Under the pieces are notes generated by a model. That model did not search any database. It saw only the letters and a list, made by a program, of their open reading frames with translations, and had not been told where the DNA came from. From Rhodospirillaceae bacterium (GTDB taxonomy: Bacteria > Pseudomonadota > Alphaproteobacteria > Rhodospirillales > UBA2165), in NCBI GenBank assembly GCA_018674495.1, contig JABHAA010000041.1:25342-89341 (forward strand): a DNA stretch of 64,000 nt, written 5' to 3'. A program made the translations under genes and the position numbers. Shown here in pieces: positions 53,026 to 62,882 of the stretch. Each line of letters opens with the position of its first letter. The first letter of the stretch is position 1.

Positions 53026-54393
53026 CTATGCGTCTTCAATTCTTGCACGCCTGGAGACGTGATAAAAGCGCCAGACCAACAGCGCCGCCGCCACCACGCT
53101 AGCGATCAGGATGGCTTCGAGGATGCCCGCCGCGCCGCGCTCGAATTTCAGCGCCAACAACCACGAAAGCGGCATCATCACCAACAGGTAGGACAGGAAA
53201 TGGCTGAACACTGGCGCCACCGTATCGCCGCGACCGCGGAGCGCGTGCGATAAGACAACCTGGCCGCCGTCGGGGATCAATATGATGCCGATGAAGGCGA
53301 TCAGCGGGCCAGCCGCGGCAACCAGAGCTGCATCGACGGCGAAGCCCTTGGCGATCCACGGCGCGAAGACGAACAGCAAGCCGCCGAGCACGAACATGGC
53401 CACCGAATTAACGCCGAGGCCGAGCCAGCCGGCGCGCGCCATGCCGGGTGCGTCCTTGGCCCCCCAGGCATGGCCGACCAGGACGGCGGTGGCACTGCCC
53501 ATGCCGAGCGCCACCATGAACACCATGCCCAGCATCTGAAAGGCGATGGAGTAGGCGGCCAGGGCGATGGTGCCCAGCAATCCGGCGATCAGGCTCTGCA
53601 TGGAGAAGGCCAGAGATTCCACCCCTTGACTGGCTCCGGCGCTGTAACCGATGCGCCGTTGGACCCGCCAGGCCTGCCAGCCGCCGGTTGCCGGCTTGCG
53701 TATGCATAAGCGCTCATGGTCGGCCAGGTTCCAGATATAAACGATGATGGCGGCGGCGAGGACGGCGCGCACCGAGGTGGTCGCCCAGGCCGAGCCGATG
53801 GCGCCCAAAGCCCCGAACCCCAGATTGCCGTAGATCCACATCCAATTGAGGAAGATGTTTAAAAGATTGCCGGTGGCCATCATAATCATCGGCATGGCCG
53901 GTCGCTTGAGGGCTTCCAGGAAATAGGAACAGGTCACATAGACAATCATGAACGGCAGGCCGAGGGCGAGGATGCGCACCACTTGTCCGCCATGTTCGGA
54001 TAGCTCGGCACTTTGCCCGGACAGTTGCAGCACCCATTCGCCGGCCAGGGCGAGGCCCAGACAAACCAGGCCGAGCCCGGCGGCGTATACAGTTCCCCGC
54101 CGCCACGCGGCGCCGCAACCCGCGTCGTCGCCGGCGCCCTTGGCGCGCGCCGTCTCGACCAGGGTGCCGAGGCAGAGCCCGATGGTGGTCACGAACAGGG
54201 GCACGGTGATGGCGATGGCGATGCTTTGATAGGCCAGCTCAGCTGTCGCGAAGCGGCCCAGCATGATGGTATCGATCAGCGACATGGTCAGCATGCCGAT
54301 GCGCGATCCGATAACCGGCACCGCCAGGCGCAACAATGCCTTTGTCTCGGACCCTACGTTTAAGGGCCGGCTTATGGCGCTATCGTCAATCAT
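53026..54393 (-). CDS. MATE-family efflux transporter
   Basis: A 455-residue carrier with twelve helices. SLIDTIMLGRFATAELAYQS near residues 37-56 is the MATE N-lobe start, and ASQGVESLAFSMQSLIAGLL near 255 the C-lobe start. It expels organic cations or drugs by Na+ or H+ exchange. The start is set at MIDDSAISRP; the frame continues upstream but would cover the divergent GST gene and has no ribosome site there. It ends 19 bases upstream of the Rieske gene start and may share its transcript. Confidence 0.92.
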   Translation of the reverse strand: MIDDSAISRPLNVGSETKALLRLAVPVIGSRIGMLTMSLIDTIMLGRFATAELAYQSIAIAITVPLFVTTIGLCLGTLVETARAKGAGDDAGCGAAWRRGTVYAAGLGLVCLGLALAGEWVLQLSGQSAELSEHGGQVVRILALGLPFMIVYVTCSYFLEALKRPAMPMIMMATGNLLNIFLNWMWIYGNLGFGALGAIGSAWATTSVRAVLAAAIIVYIWNLADHERLCIRKPATGGWQAWRVQRRIGYSAGASQGVESLAFSMQSLIAGLLGTIALAAYSIAFQMLGMVFMVALGMGSATAVLVGHAWGAKDAPGMARAGWLGLGVNSVAMFVLGGLLFVFAPWIAKGFAVDAALVAAAGPLIAFIGIILIPDGGQVVLSHALRGRGDTVAPVFSHFLSYLLVMMPLSWLLALKFERGAAGILEAILIASVVAAALLVWRFYHVSRRARIEDA

Positions 54394-54456
54394 GTTTATT
54401 ATTGGCCTCGATGGCTGCAAAATGAAGCGCGGCTGTTCATAGGGGGTGTTAAGACG

Positions 54457-55266
54457 ATGATCCAGCTTTATCAAAGCATGCAATCGGTCTGCTCGGGCAA
54501 GGTGCGCCTGGTGCTCGAAGAAAAGGGTGCCGAATATGAGGAGATCGACATCAATCTGCAAAAAGGCGAGCAGTTTGATCCCGAATACAAAAAGCTCAAT
54601 CCCAAGGCAGTGGTGCCGACCATAATCCATAATGGCAAGGTGATCCGCGAATCGACCCTGATGATCAATTATCTGGACCAGGTGTTCCCCAATCCACCCT
54701 TGACGCCAGATGCCCCTTATTTGAAGTTCCGCATGGGCTTGTTTCCGAAAATGATGGATGAGGAAGTTCATCCAGCGGTGAATTTGATCACTTATGCCGT
54801 CGCGACCCGTCATATCCGCGCGGCCAACTACACTTCGGAAGAACTGGAAGCCCACTTTGCCCAGACCAGCGATCCCGAGCGGTCGCGGCGCCAGCGCCTG
54901 GTCCACGAACAAGGCCCGGTGGCGCCGGTTTTTGCCTGGGGCATCCAGACTATGGATAAGATGCTGGCGGCATTGGACGGGGCGCTAGAGGAATTCGGCG
55001 GGCCGTGGCTGCTGGGCGACCAATACACCCTCGCCGACGTCGGCGTCACCAATTATGTCTTCCGCCTGGAGGCGCTGGCCTTCGAATCCATGTGGACCGA
55101 AAACCGTCCGCGGGTCACGGCATGGTGGGAGGCCATCAAGGCGCGCCCCAATTACATCGGCGTGACGTCGCGAAGATTGGAGCCCGGCGCCATCACCAGC
55201 CGCCGCGAATATGGCGCCGCCGCCTGGCCCTATGTGGAAGCGGCCCTGGCCGGGGAGGGGAGATGA
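54457..55266 (+). CDS. Glutathione S-transferase-family protein
   Basis: A 269-residue GST. The thioredoxin-like start is IQLYQSMQSVCSGKVRLVLE with SVCS in the active-site position, cis-Pro in AVVPTIIHNG and Glu-Ser in RESTLMINYLD. The helical C-half has LLGDQYTLADVGVTNYVF near 195. The SxC(S)xKVR layout resembles the reductive-dehalogenating and beta-etherase GSTs, which suggests detoxification of halogenated or ether-linked aromatics, not proven here. Overlaps the HAD start by four bases. Confidence 0.9.
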   Translation: MIQLYQSMQSVCSGKVRLVLEEKGAEYEEIDINLQKGEQFDPEYKKLNPKAVVPTIIHNGKVIRESTLMINYLDQVFPNPPLTPDAPYLKFRMGLFPKMMDEEVHPAVNLITYAVATRHIRAANYTSEELEAHFAQTSDPERSRRQRLVHEQGPVAPVFAWGIQTMDKMLAALDGALEEFGGPWLLGDQYTLADVGVTNYVFRLEALAFESMWTENRPRVTAWWEAIKARPNYIGVTSRRLEPGAITSRREYGAAAWPYVEAALAGEGR

Positions 55267-55865
55267 GCCAAACCGGCTTGCCCAAATGCGTGCTGTTCGA
55301 TCTGGGCGGCGTGATTGTCGATGTGGACATGGGCGGCGTGGTGTCCTCCTTTTCTTCGAATGCCATTGATACGGGCGATGCTGAGAGCTGGTATGGCGCG
55401 GCTGCCATCGATCAATTCGAAAAGGGAGAAATTGGCACCGCCGATTTTGCCGATGCGATTGTCCGGGAATTGGGGCTGGATTGTTCGGCGGAACAGTTTC
55501 TGGGTGCCTACGGTAATTGCCACCGCGGCATGTTTCCGGGCGCCGCAGATTTGCTTGAAGACATATCGGGGAAAACGCATTTGGCCTGTTTCAGTAATAC
55601 CACGCCGCTACATTGGCAAACCTTGTGCAGCGAATTGAGGATCGACCATCACTTCCAAACCAAAATCCTGTCTTTCGAATTGGGACAACGAAAACCGGAC
55701 AGCGCCGCATTTAACGCCGCTGCGGAATGCCTGCCGTTCACTCCCGAAGACGTAATGTTTTTCGATGATCGGCCTGAAAATGTCGATGGCGCCAAGACCG
55801 CGGGGTTCGATGCCCATCTGGTCTATGGACCTGAACCGGCGGCGGAAATATTGGGGAAATACTAG
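55263..55865 (+). CDS. HAD-family phosphatase (YihX-like)
   Basis: A 200-residue haloacid-dehalogenase-fold protein. Motif I is LFDLGGVIVDVDMGGV (the second Asp of DxD is Gly, as in the YihX group), motif II CFSNTTPLHW, motif III LGQRKPDSAAFN with Lys, and motif IV MFFDDRPENVDGAK. It dephosphorylates a small sugar or metabolite phosphate. It is translationally coupled to the GST gene. Confidence 0.88.
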   Translation: MSQTGLPKCVLFDLGGVIVDVDMGGVVSSFSSNAIDTGDAESWYGAAAIDQFEKGEIGTADFADAIVRELGLDCSAEQFLGAYGNCHRGMFPGAADLLEDISGKTHLACFSNTTPLHWQTLCSELRIDHHFQTKILSFELGQRKPDSAAFNAAAECLPFTPEDVMFFDDRPENVDGAKTAGFDAHLVYGPEPAAEILGKY

Positions 55866-56335
55866 ATCCAGCGGCGGACCCGAGATTTGTAATCCACGTA
55901 CGGCGCGCCGAAATGCCGCTCCAGATATTCTTCTTCGCGGCCGATGACGCCGTAGCGCATGACCGGATACCAGATCACAAGCCCAGCGATGATCCATAAA
56001 GTGTCGGCGGCGATGGCAGCACCGATGGTGCCTAACAACATACCGCAATAGATGGGATTGCGGGAGATGGCGAAAGGGCCGCTATCGACCAGCGCCGAGG
56101 ACGGCGTGTGCGTATCCACGTCGCCGCGAAAATTTTTGAATTGGCGGGCCGACCAGAGCGCGATCACAAAGCCGATGGCGAAGACGCCGGCGCCGATCCA
56201 AATGTTGGGCCAGTCGCCGGGCACAAAGCGGAGCGGAACCAGCCAGCTCAATCCATAGCCGGCGCCAACCAGCATAAACCACATCAAGGGCGGGCGGACG
56301 ACCACATCGGCGCGGTCTTCGGTTTGGTCTGACAT
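55862..56335 (-). CDS. Isoprenylcysteine carboxyl methyltransferase-like membrane protein
   Basis: A 157-residue protein with four or five helices. The SAM-binding C-half has SRNPIYCGMLLGTIGAAIAA near residues 88-107 and ends REEEYLERHFGAPYVDYKSR, the pattern of bacterial ICMT/NnrU-type methyltransferases. Its substrate in bacteria is generally unknown. The ATG follows GGAGG by six bases; an upstream frame is rejected. It is divergent from the MarR gene and probably under its control. Confidence 0.88.
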   Translation of the reverse strand: MSDQTEDRADVVVRPPLMWFMLVGAGYGLSWLVPLRFVPGDWPNIWIGAGVFAIGFVIALWSARQFKNFRGDVDTHTPSSALVDSGPFAISRNPIYCGMLLGTIGAAIAADTLWIIAGLVIWYPVMRYGVIGREEEYLERHFGAPYVDYKSRVRRWI

Positions 56336-56351
56336 GTTAATCCTCCAATAC

Positions 56352-56391
56352 GACAAGTCTATTGTCAGTAAGATATGACAATATACTTGTC
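56352..56391. promoter_or_regulatory. 16-bp inverted repeat between ICMT-like and MarR genes
   Basis: The arms GACAAGTCTATTGTCA (56352-56367) and TGACAATATACTTGTC (56376-56391) match at 15 of 16 positions around an 8-nt spacer. They lie in the divergent promoter region, 17 bases from the ICMT-like start and about 45 from MarR, in the right place for a MarR dimer operator controlling both genes. Confidence 0.75.
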
Positions 56392-56434
56392 AACAATAAA
56401 GAATCGCGCTATGGCTGGAAACGGAGTGAAAAAT

Positions 56435-56932
56435 ATGGACGAAAAAACCAAATTTACCCACGAAGGCGCGGCTGCGATGACCGTGTTTTTGGAGACCATG
56501 GGGCTCTATTTTCGTCTCCGCGATGCCGGTAAGCAGTCCGGTCTGGTGACGCCGGGCGGCGGCGGCATCTGGGGGTTCCTGCATTCCCTGGCAGTGGATG
56601 GTGCGCAAACCGTGCCACAACTAGCCCGCGCCCGCCCCGTATCGCGCCAGCATATTCAACAGATCGCCAACGAAGCCGAGGCCGATGGGCTGATCGCCTT
56701 CATCGACAACCCGGCCCACAAGAAATCGAAGCTGGTCAGCCTGACCGATGTGGGCCGTGCCCTGCATCAACAAATGACCGCGCAATTTGCGCAGGTGGCG
56801 GGCAAGCTGGCCGAGGGCATGAGCACCCAGGATCTGGAAGTCACCGGGCGCACTCTCAACCAGTTACGCTCCCGGCTCGCCGGCGGCGCACTGCAGCTTG
56901 GTGGATTGTCGAAGGAAGGGGAAGGGGACTGA
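56435..56932 (+). CDS. MarR-family transcriptional regulator
   Basis: A 165-residue winged-helix repressor. VDGAQTVPQLARARPVSRQH near residues 50-69 is the recognition region, and FIDNPAHKKSKLVSLTDVGR near 90-109 is the wing with the conserved Asp. The ATG at MDEKTKF is supported by GGAG at nine bases; an earlier ATG would add a few residues only. The divergent ICMT-like gene and inverted repeat suggest autoregulation plus control of that gene; the ligand is unknown. Confidence 0.9.
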   Translation: MDEKTKFTHEGAAAMTVFLETMGLYFRLRDAGKQSGLVTPGGGGIWGFLHSLAVDGAQTVPQLARARPVSRQHIQQIANEAEADGLIAFIDNPAHKKSKLVSLTDVGRALHQQMTAQFAQVAGKLAEGMSTQDLEVTGRTLNQLRSRLAGGALQLGGLSKEGEGD

Positions 56933-57028
56933 ATTTACGCTAACTACGAAACGAACCCAATTCGTATCATCGTTATATTGTAATGGGTTATAACAAGAAC
57001 TGGCAATAATGACGCCAGGTGTGCCGCG

Positions 57029-57463
57029 CTAGCTTTCGCGGCTATCCACAATCTCAATCTCGTGGGAGATTGTGGCGCTGGCGCCGAGCATCACCGTGGC
57101 CGAGCAATATTTGTCCGCCGACAGGCTGACCGCCCGCTCCACTTTGGCCGGATCCAGCCCGGTGCCGGTAACGATGTAGCGGACATTTATTTCGGTAAAG
57201 ACCTTGGGAATATCCTCGGCCCGCTCGCCTTCGATTTCGATGGCCACATCGGTGACCGGCTGGCGCGATTTTTCCAGGATATCGACCACATCGTATGCCG
57301 TGCAACCGCCGAGGCCGAGTAGAAGCATTTCCATCGGGCGCACCCCGGCGTCGGGACCGGCATCGGTTGCCGCGCCGCCCATGATGACGCTGTGACCGCT
57401 ACCCGATTGGCCCAAGAAAGTGCGATCCTCGATCCATTTTACGCGGGTTTTCATGGCGGCCAT
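57029..57463 (-). CDS. OsmC-family peroxiredoxin-like protein
   Basis: A 144-residue OsmC/Ohr-fold protein. The redox cysteines are in LGLGGCTAYDV near residue 53 and ADKYCSATVML near 121. It reduces organic hydroperoxides or acts as a YhfA-type detoxification protein. AGGA precedes the first ATG. It directly follows typA on the same strand. Confidence 0.92.
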   Translation of the reverse strand: MAAMKTRVKWIEDRTFLGQSGSGHSVIMGGAATDAGPDAGVRPMEMLLLGLGGCTAYDVVDILEKSRQPVTDVAIEIEGERAEDIPKVFTEINVRYIVTGTGLDPAKVERAVSLSADKYCSATVMLGASATISHEIEIVDSRES

Positions 57464-57479
57464 GGGATGATCCTTTTGT

Positions 57480-59318
57480 TTAAGCGACTTCCACGCTGCG
57501 CTGGGCTTTTTTGCGCTGGTGCGGGTCCAGATGGCGCTTGCGCAAGCGGATCGAAGCGGGCGTCACCTCGACCAACTCGTCATCGCCGATATAGGCGATG
57601 GCTTTGTCCAGGTTCATCTCGATGGGCGTGGTCAGATCGACGGCGTCGTCTTTGCCCGATGCCCGGATATTGGTGAGCTGCTTGGCCTTCAATGGATTCA
57701 CTTCTAAATCGTTGCTGCGGTTGTGCTCACCGATAATCATGCCGATATAGATACGCTCGCCGGGGCCGATAAACATGGGCCCGCGATCTTCCAGGTTCCA
57801 GATCGCATAGGCGACCGATTTGCCCGTTGCCATCGACACCAGCACCCCGGCGCGGCGGGATTGCAATGCGCCCCGGTAGGGCGCGTAGCCGTGAAAGATG
57901 CGGTTGAGCACGCCGGTACCCTTGGTGTCGGTCATAAATTCGCCGTGATAGCCGATCAGCGCCCTAGTCGGCGCATGCAACACAAGCCGCTGCTTGCCGC
58001 GCTCGCCAGTCCGCATTTCGACCAATTCGGCCTTGCGGGCGCTCAGTTTTTCCACCACTGCGCCGGAGAACTCCTCGTCCACATCGATGGTGACTTCTTC
58101 GATGGGCTCCAGCCGCTCGCCGCTATCCGGGTCTTCTTGATACACCACCCGGGGGCGTGAAATGGACAACTCGAAGCCTTCCCGGCGCATGGTTTCGATC
58201 AGCACCGCAAGCTGCAACTCGCCACGTCCGGAAACTTCAAATGCATTGGCGTCATCGGTTTCCAGGATGCGCAAAGCAACATTGCCCTCGGCTTCCCGGT
58301 CTAGTCGGGTGCGGATCACCCGGGAAGTGACCTTATCGCCCTCGGTGCCGGCAAGCGGTGAATCATTAATCGAAAAGGTCATCGCCAGGGTCGGCGGATC
58401 GATCGGCTGCGACGGTATCGGCGTATCGACGTTTGTGGCGCACAAAGTGTCGGCGACGGTGGCTTTCTGGAACCCGGCCAGGGCGACGATATCGCCGGCG
58501 CCGGCTGCATCCACGGATTGGCGCTCCAATCCCCGGAAGGCCATGATCTTGGTAATGCGGGTTTCTTCCAACACCGTTCCGTCGCGGCCGATGGATCGAA
58601 CGGTTTGATTGGCGCGCACGGTTCCGGCCTCGATTTTTCCGGTCAGCACGCGGCCCAGATAGGGATCAGCCTCAAGGGTTGTCGCCAGCATGCGAAAGTC
58701 GCCGTCCGGTTCCACATTGGGCGTCTCGACATGATCGATGATCAAATCGAACATCGGGGTAAGGTCGTCTTTGGGCCCTTCGGGCTCGGTCGCCGCCCAT
58801 CCTTGCTTGGCGCTGGCATAAAGGACCGGGAAATCAAGCTGGTTTTCGTCGGCATCGAGGGCCACGAACAGATCAAATATTTCATCCAGGACGGCATCGG
58901 CGCGCTGGTCGGGCCTGTCCACCTTGTTGATGACGACAATCGGGCGGAGGCCCAAATTCAGGGCCTTGCCGGTCACAAACTTGGTTTGCGGCATTGGCCC
59001 CTCGGCCGCGTCGACCAAGAGGATCACGCCATCGACCATGGTTAAAATACGCTCCACCTCGCCGCCGAAATCGGCGTGGCCGGGGGTATCGATAATATTG
59101 ATGCGTGTATCGTTCCAAGCTACCGAAGTGCACTTGGCCAGAATTGTAATGCCGCGCTCGCGTTCAATATCGCCCGAATCCATTGCTCGTTCGGCAACCT
59201 TCTGGTTGTCCCGAAAAAGGCCCGATTGGCGTAGCAGGCAATCCACCAATGTGGTCTTGCCATGGTCCACATGGGCAATGATCGCGATATTGCGGAGCAT
59301 GTCAGCTTCGCCGCTCAT
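57480..59318 (-). CDS. typA: Translational GTPase TypA/BipA
   Basis: A 612-residue ribosome-associated GTPase, the usual family length. G1 is [10 protein letters not shown] near residue 15, G2 [11 protein letters not shown]3 [12 protein letters not shown] and G4 [12 protein letters not shown]. The EF-G-like domains and the TypA C-terminal part ([18 protein letters not shown], here [20 protein letters not shown]) follow. It supports ribosome assembly and stress and cold growth. The start is the first Met, though a second Met six residues on is possible. It is divergent from the CheW gene. Confidence 0.96.
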   Translation of the reverse strand: MSGEADMLRNIAIIAHVDHGKTTLVDCLLRQSGLFRDNQKVAERAMDSGDIERERGITILAKCTSVAWNDTRINIIDTPGHADFGGEVERILTMVDGVILLVDAAEGPMPQTKFVTGKALNLGLRPIVVINKVDRPDQRADAVLDEIFDLFVALDADENQLDFPVLYASAKQGWAATEPEGPKDDLTPMFDLIIDHVETPNVEPDGDFRMLATTLEADPYLGRVLTGKIEAGTVRANQTVRSIGRDGTVLEETRITKIMAFRGLERQSVDAAGAGDIVALAGFQKATVADTLCATNVDTPIPSQPIDPPTLAMTFSINDSPLAGTEGDKVTSRVIRTRLDREAEGNVALRILETDDANAFEVSGRGELQLAVLIETMRREGFELSISRPRVVYQEDPDSGERLEPIEEVTIDVDEEFSGAVVEKLSARKAELVEMRTGERGKQRLVLHAPTRALIGYHGEFMTDTKGTGVLNRIFHGYAPYRGALQSRRAGVLVSMATGKSVAYAIWNLEDRGPMFIGPGERIYIGMIIGEHNRSNDLEVNPLKAKQLTNIRASGKDDAVDLTTPIEMNLDKAIAYIGDDELVEVTPASIRLRKRHLDPHQRKKAQRSVEVA

Positions 59319-59537
59319 GAATATTCCATTCGTTTTGGTATGGGATCAGGCGGCGGACTATAGCGATGGCGGCGTACTTCACAAGCGCTTCATGGATTTT
59401 TGTCCAGAACCGCTTTAAAAAATTAGTTTTGGGCACTGCCTTGAATTTCGTTGGTTGCAAATCAATATATACGAAGGGGCCAGTATTTGTGTGGTGATGG
59501 CTTCGCGCCATATTCGAAATAAAGGATCGTAAACGCG

Positions 59538-60137
59538 ATGAATCAAGAATTGACTGTACCGCGCGGCGCCGACTTGGCGACGCTTGACGAGATTGATACC
59601 GAAGACTTCGTGACCTTCCGCACCGGGGGACAGTTGTTTGGTGTCTCGATCCAAAAGGTTCGCGATATTCTCAATCTCGATAAAATCGCCTTCATCCCGC
59701 TGGCGCCGCGTCAGGTGCGCGGCTCGATCAACCTCCGCGGCCATATTGTGACCGTGATCAATGTGCGCATCTGCCTTGGCATGCCCGATTACGAGCCGGC
59801 GAAAAAACAGGTTGTCGAAAGCGAAGGCGAGGCCGATGGCAATGACGCTGCTGCCGACGCCGCTGCCGCCGACGCTGCCGCCGACGCCGCTGCCGACGCC
59901 GACGTTGTCGAAATCTCCCATGTGGGCGTCACAGTGGAATACGGGCCTGAGCTTTACACTTTGCTGGTCGATGAAATCGGCGAGGTCATTACTGTCGCCA
60001 CCCGTGACAAGGAAGCGGTGCCGACAACGCTGGAATCACTCTGGACCAAGTTTGCCCGCAACGTCATCCAGCTAGACGGCGAATTGTTGGTGATCTTGGA
60101 TTCCGACAAACTGGTCGATCCCGGCGAACACAAATAA
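59538..60137 (+). CDS. CheW-domain protein with an Asp/Ala-rich insert
   Basis: A 199-residue chemotaxis coupling protein. The first half, FVTFRTGGQLFGVSIQKVRD with RGSINLRGHIVTVINVRICL, and the second half from VVEISHVGVTVEYGPELYTL to DGELLVILDSDKLVD form the CheW fold. Between them lies an insert of about 35 residues made of Asp/Ala repeats. CheW links receptors to CheA; no other chemotaxis gene is in the window. Cytosolic. Confidence 0.92.
   Translation: MNQELTVPRGADLATLDEIDTEDFVTFRTGGQLFGVSIQKVRDILNLDKIAFIPLAPRQVRGSINLRGHIVTVINVRICLGMPDYEPAKKQVVESEGEADGNDAAADAAAADAAADAAADADVVEISHVGVTVEYGPELYTLLVDEIGEVITVATRDKEAVPTTLESLWTKFARNVIQLDGELLVILDSDKLVDPGEHK
59844..59903 (+). repeat. Low-complexity GAC/GCC/GCT repeat inside the CheW-like gene
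   Basis: About 60 bases of imperfect GAC-GCC-GCT-GCC triplet repeats encode alternating Asp and Ala. Length variation by slippage would change the protein in-frame by Ala/Asp units, so copy number may differ between strains. It is part of the coding frame, not a CRISPR. Confidence 0.7.
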
Positions 60138-60187
60138 CGCCGCTTTTGGCGCCGCCCGGCGCCCCTATCCCCAAAATTTGGCCGGCG

Positions 60188-61138
60188 CTACTTCCCGAAC
60201 AGGTTCTTAAGCGCGCCGGTGGCGCTTTTGGCGCCGTCTTCCAGAGACTTGGTGGCGCCTGATGCGCCTTCGGTGACTTTTTTCATGGTTTCCGATGCCG
60301 CCCCCGACGTGCCGCCGGTGATGGCTTTGAGGGCATCCTGCGCGCCGCCGCCCAGTTTTGAGAACATATCAGTTGCCAGTTTGGTCAGATCGCCGGTCAT
60401 GGCGGTGACGATGGCATCCTGAACTTTCGGGATCAAAACCGCCGCGATTTCCGCCGGCGGCAGGCCATTTTCCTTCTTGCCAATATTGTCGAGGGAAATC
60501 GAGAAGGCCGGCAACGCGGTATCCATTTTCAGCCCCTCGTGCGCCACGGCGCGCACCTTGACGTCGGTCATGCGGAATTTCTCGATGATAAGCTTGGGGC
60601 CTTCTTTGGCCTCGGATGATTTCGCAGCCTCGCCGCCGCCGGACGCCTTGCCGCCGCCGGCACCACCGCCTTGCGCCTTGATGAAGGCATCCACATTATT
60701 CTGGATGGCGATGAAGTTGGATGTTTTCAAGGATTCCTGGATCGAGGCGTTGGCGCTCAAGGGGTTGAAGCTGAATTTCTTGAACTCGGCGATCACGTTC
60801 GGCGCGTTGATCAGAATCTCCTTGATGACGATGGTATCGGAGCCGATGGTGCTGGTGTCGATCTTGACGCCGATATTGCCTAGCTGGAAGGCGTGCGGTG
60901 TTTGGAACCCGGCCGGGTTGCCGATCTTAAGGCCTTCCAATGCTGCCTCGCCCGAGGTCAGCGACAAATCGACCTTCGCCAGCTTCACTTCCGCCTTGGT
61001 CAATTGGGGGCCGAGCTCTTCGACCGTGGTTTTGATGATGTCGCCGGCGAACACAAAGACGCCGATGATGCCGGCAATGACAATGACAAGAACCACACCG
61101 ACGATGCTGGTAACGATCTTCACGGGCTTGCTGGCCAT
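60188..61138 (-). CDS. AsmA-like membrane-anchored protein
   Basis: A 316-residue protein with one N-terminal helix (IVTSIVGVVLVIVIAGIIGV) and a periplasmic part. GEAALEGLKIGNPAGFQTPH near residue 64 and IVIKEILINAPNVIAEFKKF near 103 match the AsmA strand-rich repeat. A Gly/Ala/Ser-rich stretch splits it near 155, and an Ala/Ser/Lys-rich tail follows. AsmA proteins are linked to outer-membrane lipid transport and assembly. The assignment is moderate because the protein is short. AGAGGAA precedes the ATG. Confidence 0.72.
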   Translation of the reverse strand: MASKPVKIVTSIVGVVLVIVIAGIIGVFVFAGDIIKTTVEELGPQLTKAEVKLAKVDLSLTSGEAALEGLKIGNPAGFQTPHAFQLGNIGVKIDTSTIGSDTIVIKEILINAPNVIAEFKKFSFNPLSANASIQESLKTSNFIAIQNNVDAFIKAQGGGAGGGKASGGGEAAKSSEAKEGPKLIIEKFRMTDVKVRAVAHEGLKMDTALPAFSISLDNIGKKENGLPPAEIAAVLIPKVQDAIVTAMTGDLTKLATDMFSKLGGGAQDALKAITGGTSGAASETMKKVTEGASGATKSLEDGAKSATGALKNLFGK

Positions 61139-61216
61139 TGTTTTTTCCTCTGTTTCATTTGCTATGCGTTTATTATCACTAATCTTCGGCCCTAGCGGTA
61201 ATACCTATTTACCGAA

Positions 61217-62824
61217 TCACACCACCGAATTTTCGCGAGTCTTGAGGAAACGGATATCGGGCCAGTCCTCGCCGGCCCGGTTCAGGTGCCAGGCGTTGCG
61301 CGCCAGGAACACCGGCGCGCCGTCATGGTCGAGGGCCATCGCCGATTGATTGGCGTCGGCGAAGGCTTTCATTTGGCGATCATCGCCGGCTTCAACCCAG
61401 CGGGCGGTCATGATGGAGGTGGCTTCAAAGCGCACCGGAACGTCGTATTCGGTGCGGATGCGATCGGCCATCACCTCGAACTGCAGCCCGCCGACGACGC
61501 CGACGATCATCTCGGCTCCGATATGCGGCTTGAACACCTGCGCCGCGCCTTCTTCGGCCAATTGCTGCAAGGCGCGACCCAGATGCTTGGCGCGCATGGG
61601 GTCTTCGGGGCGCACCGATTGCAAAAGCTCGGGCGCAAAGGACGGGATACCGGTGACGTGCAAATTCTCGCCCTCGGTCAATGTGTCGCCGATGCGCAAA
61701 TTGCCGTGGTTGGGCACGCCGATGATGTCGCCGGCCCAGGCTTCCTCTGCGGTTTCCCTGTTTTGGGCCAGGAACAGGACCGGGTTGTTGAGGGCAAAGG
61801 GTTTGCCGTGGCGCACATGGTGCAATTTCATGCCGCGCTTGAAATGGCCCGAGGCGAGGCGCACGAAGGCGATCCGGTCCCGGTGCTTGGGGTCCATGTT
61901 AGCCTGTATCTTGAACACGAAACCGCTGACTTTTTCTTCGCCAGGCTCGACGGTGCGCTCGGCGCAAACCTGCGGGCGCGGCGGCGGCGCATAACGGACC
62001 AGGCCTTGCAACAATTCACGTACCCCGAAATTGTTGATGGCGCTGCCGAAATAGACCGGGCTCAAATGGCCGGCGCGGTAATCTTCCACATCGAATTCCT
62101 GACAGAGGCCGCGCGCCATCTCCACATCATCCCGCAATTGCTTGGCGGCGTAGTCGGGGAGGTGCTCGTCCAGTTCGGGATCATCCAATCCCTTGCAGGC
62201 GATAATGGTTTCGGCTTCATCCTGGGCGGCGCCGGACGCGCGGCCCTTGGGCGCCATTAGCAGACGGTCATTGAGGACATCGAAACAGCCAAGAAAATCC
62301 CGGCCCATGCCGATCGGCCAGCTTGCCGGCGTCACGTCGAGGGCAAGGGATTGTTCGATCTCGTCCAGCAAATCGAACGGCTCTCGGGCTTCCCGGTCCA
62401 TTTTATTGATGAAGGTGACGATGGGTATATCGCGCAGCCGGCACACCTCGAACAGTTTGCGGGTTTGGTTTTCGATGCCCTTGGCGGCGTCGATAACCAT
62501 CACGGCGCTGTCGACGGCGGTCAGCGTCCGGTAGGTGTCTTCGGAGAAATCTTCGTGGCCGGGGGTATCCAAAAGATTGAACAGGCAATCGTCATATTCA
62601 TAAGTCATCACCGAGGAAGCGACCGATATGCCGCGCTCGCGCTCCACCTTCATCCAATCGGAATGGGCGCGCCGGCTCTCACCCCTGGCCTTGACGGCGC
62701 CGGCGGCTTGAATGGCGCCGCCGAACAGCAAAAGCTTTTCGGTCAGCGTCGTTTTACCGGCGTCCGGGTGCGAAATAATGGCAAAGGTTCGCCTGGCGGC
62801 GATGGCATGATTTAATTTTGGCAT
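61217..62824 (-). CDS. prfC: Peptide chain release factor 3
   Basis: A 535-residue translation GTPase of normal RF3 length. G1 is SHPDAGKTTLTEKLLLFGG near residue 19, G2 RERGISVASSVM, G3 LLDTPGHEDFSEDTYRTL and G4 TFINKMDREA. It recycles RF1/RF2 after termination. It runs in the same direction as the AsmA-like gene, about 80 bases upstream. Every key GTPase motif is kept. Confidence 0.96.
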   Translation of the reverse strand: MPKLNHAIAARRTFAIISHPDAGKTTLTEKLLLFGGAIQAAGAVKARGESRRAHSDWMKVERERGISVASSVMTYEYDDCLFNLLDTPGHEDFSEDTYRTLTAVDSAVMVIDAAKGIENQTRKLFEVCRLRDIPIVTFINKMDREAREPFDLLDEIEQSLALDVTPASWPIGMGRDFLGCFDVLNDRLLMAPKGRASGAAQDEAETIIACKGLDDPELDEHLPDYAAKQLRDDVEMARGLCQEFDVEDYRAGHLSPVYFGSAINNFGVRELLQGLVRYAPPPRPQVCAERTVEPGEEKVSGFVFKIQANMDPKHRDRIAFVRLASGHFKRGMKLHHVRHGKPFALNNPVLFLAQNRETAEEAWAGDIIGVPNHGNLRIGDTLTEGENLHVTGIPSFAPELLQSVRPEDPMRAKHLGRALQQLAEEGAAQVFKPHIGAEMIVGVVGGLQFEVMADRIRTEYDVPVRFEATSIMTARWVEAGDDRQMKAFADANQSAMALDHDGAPVFLARNAWHLNRAGEDWPDIRFLKTRENSVV

Positions 62825-62882
62825 GGGTCTTCAAGCATGGGTCGTCAATATGGAAGATATCCGGCCCGGCGCAACCGTTTAA

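Noticed and set aside
54394..54912. 173-codon N-terminal extension of the MATE gene
   Set aside because: It would be antisense to the GST gene, has no ribosome site and adds no membrane helix of the family.
60148..60163. GGCGCC-GCCC-GGCGCC hairpin after the CheW-like gene as a terminator
   Set aside because: A six-bp stem with no T-run; GC-rich dyads of this size are common in this window.
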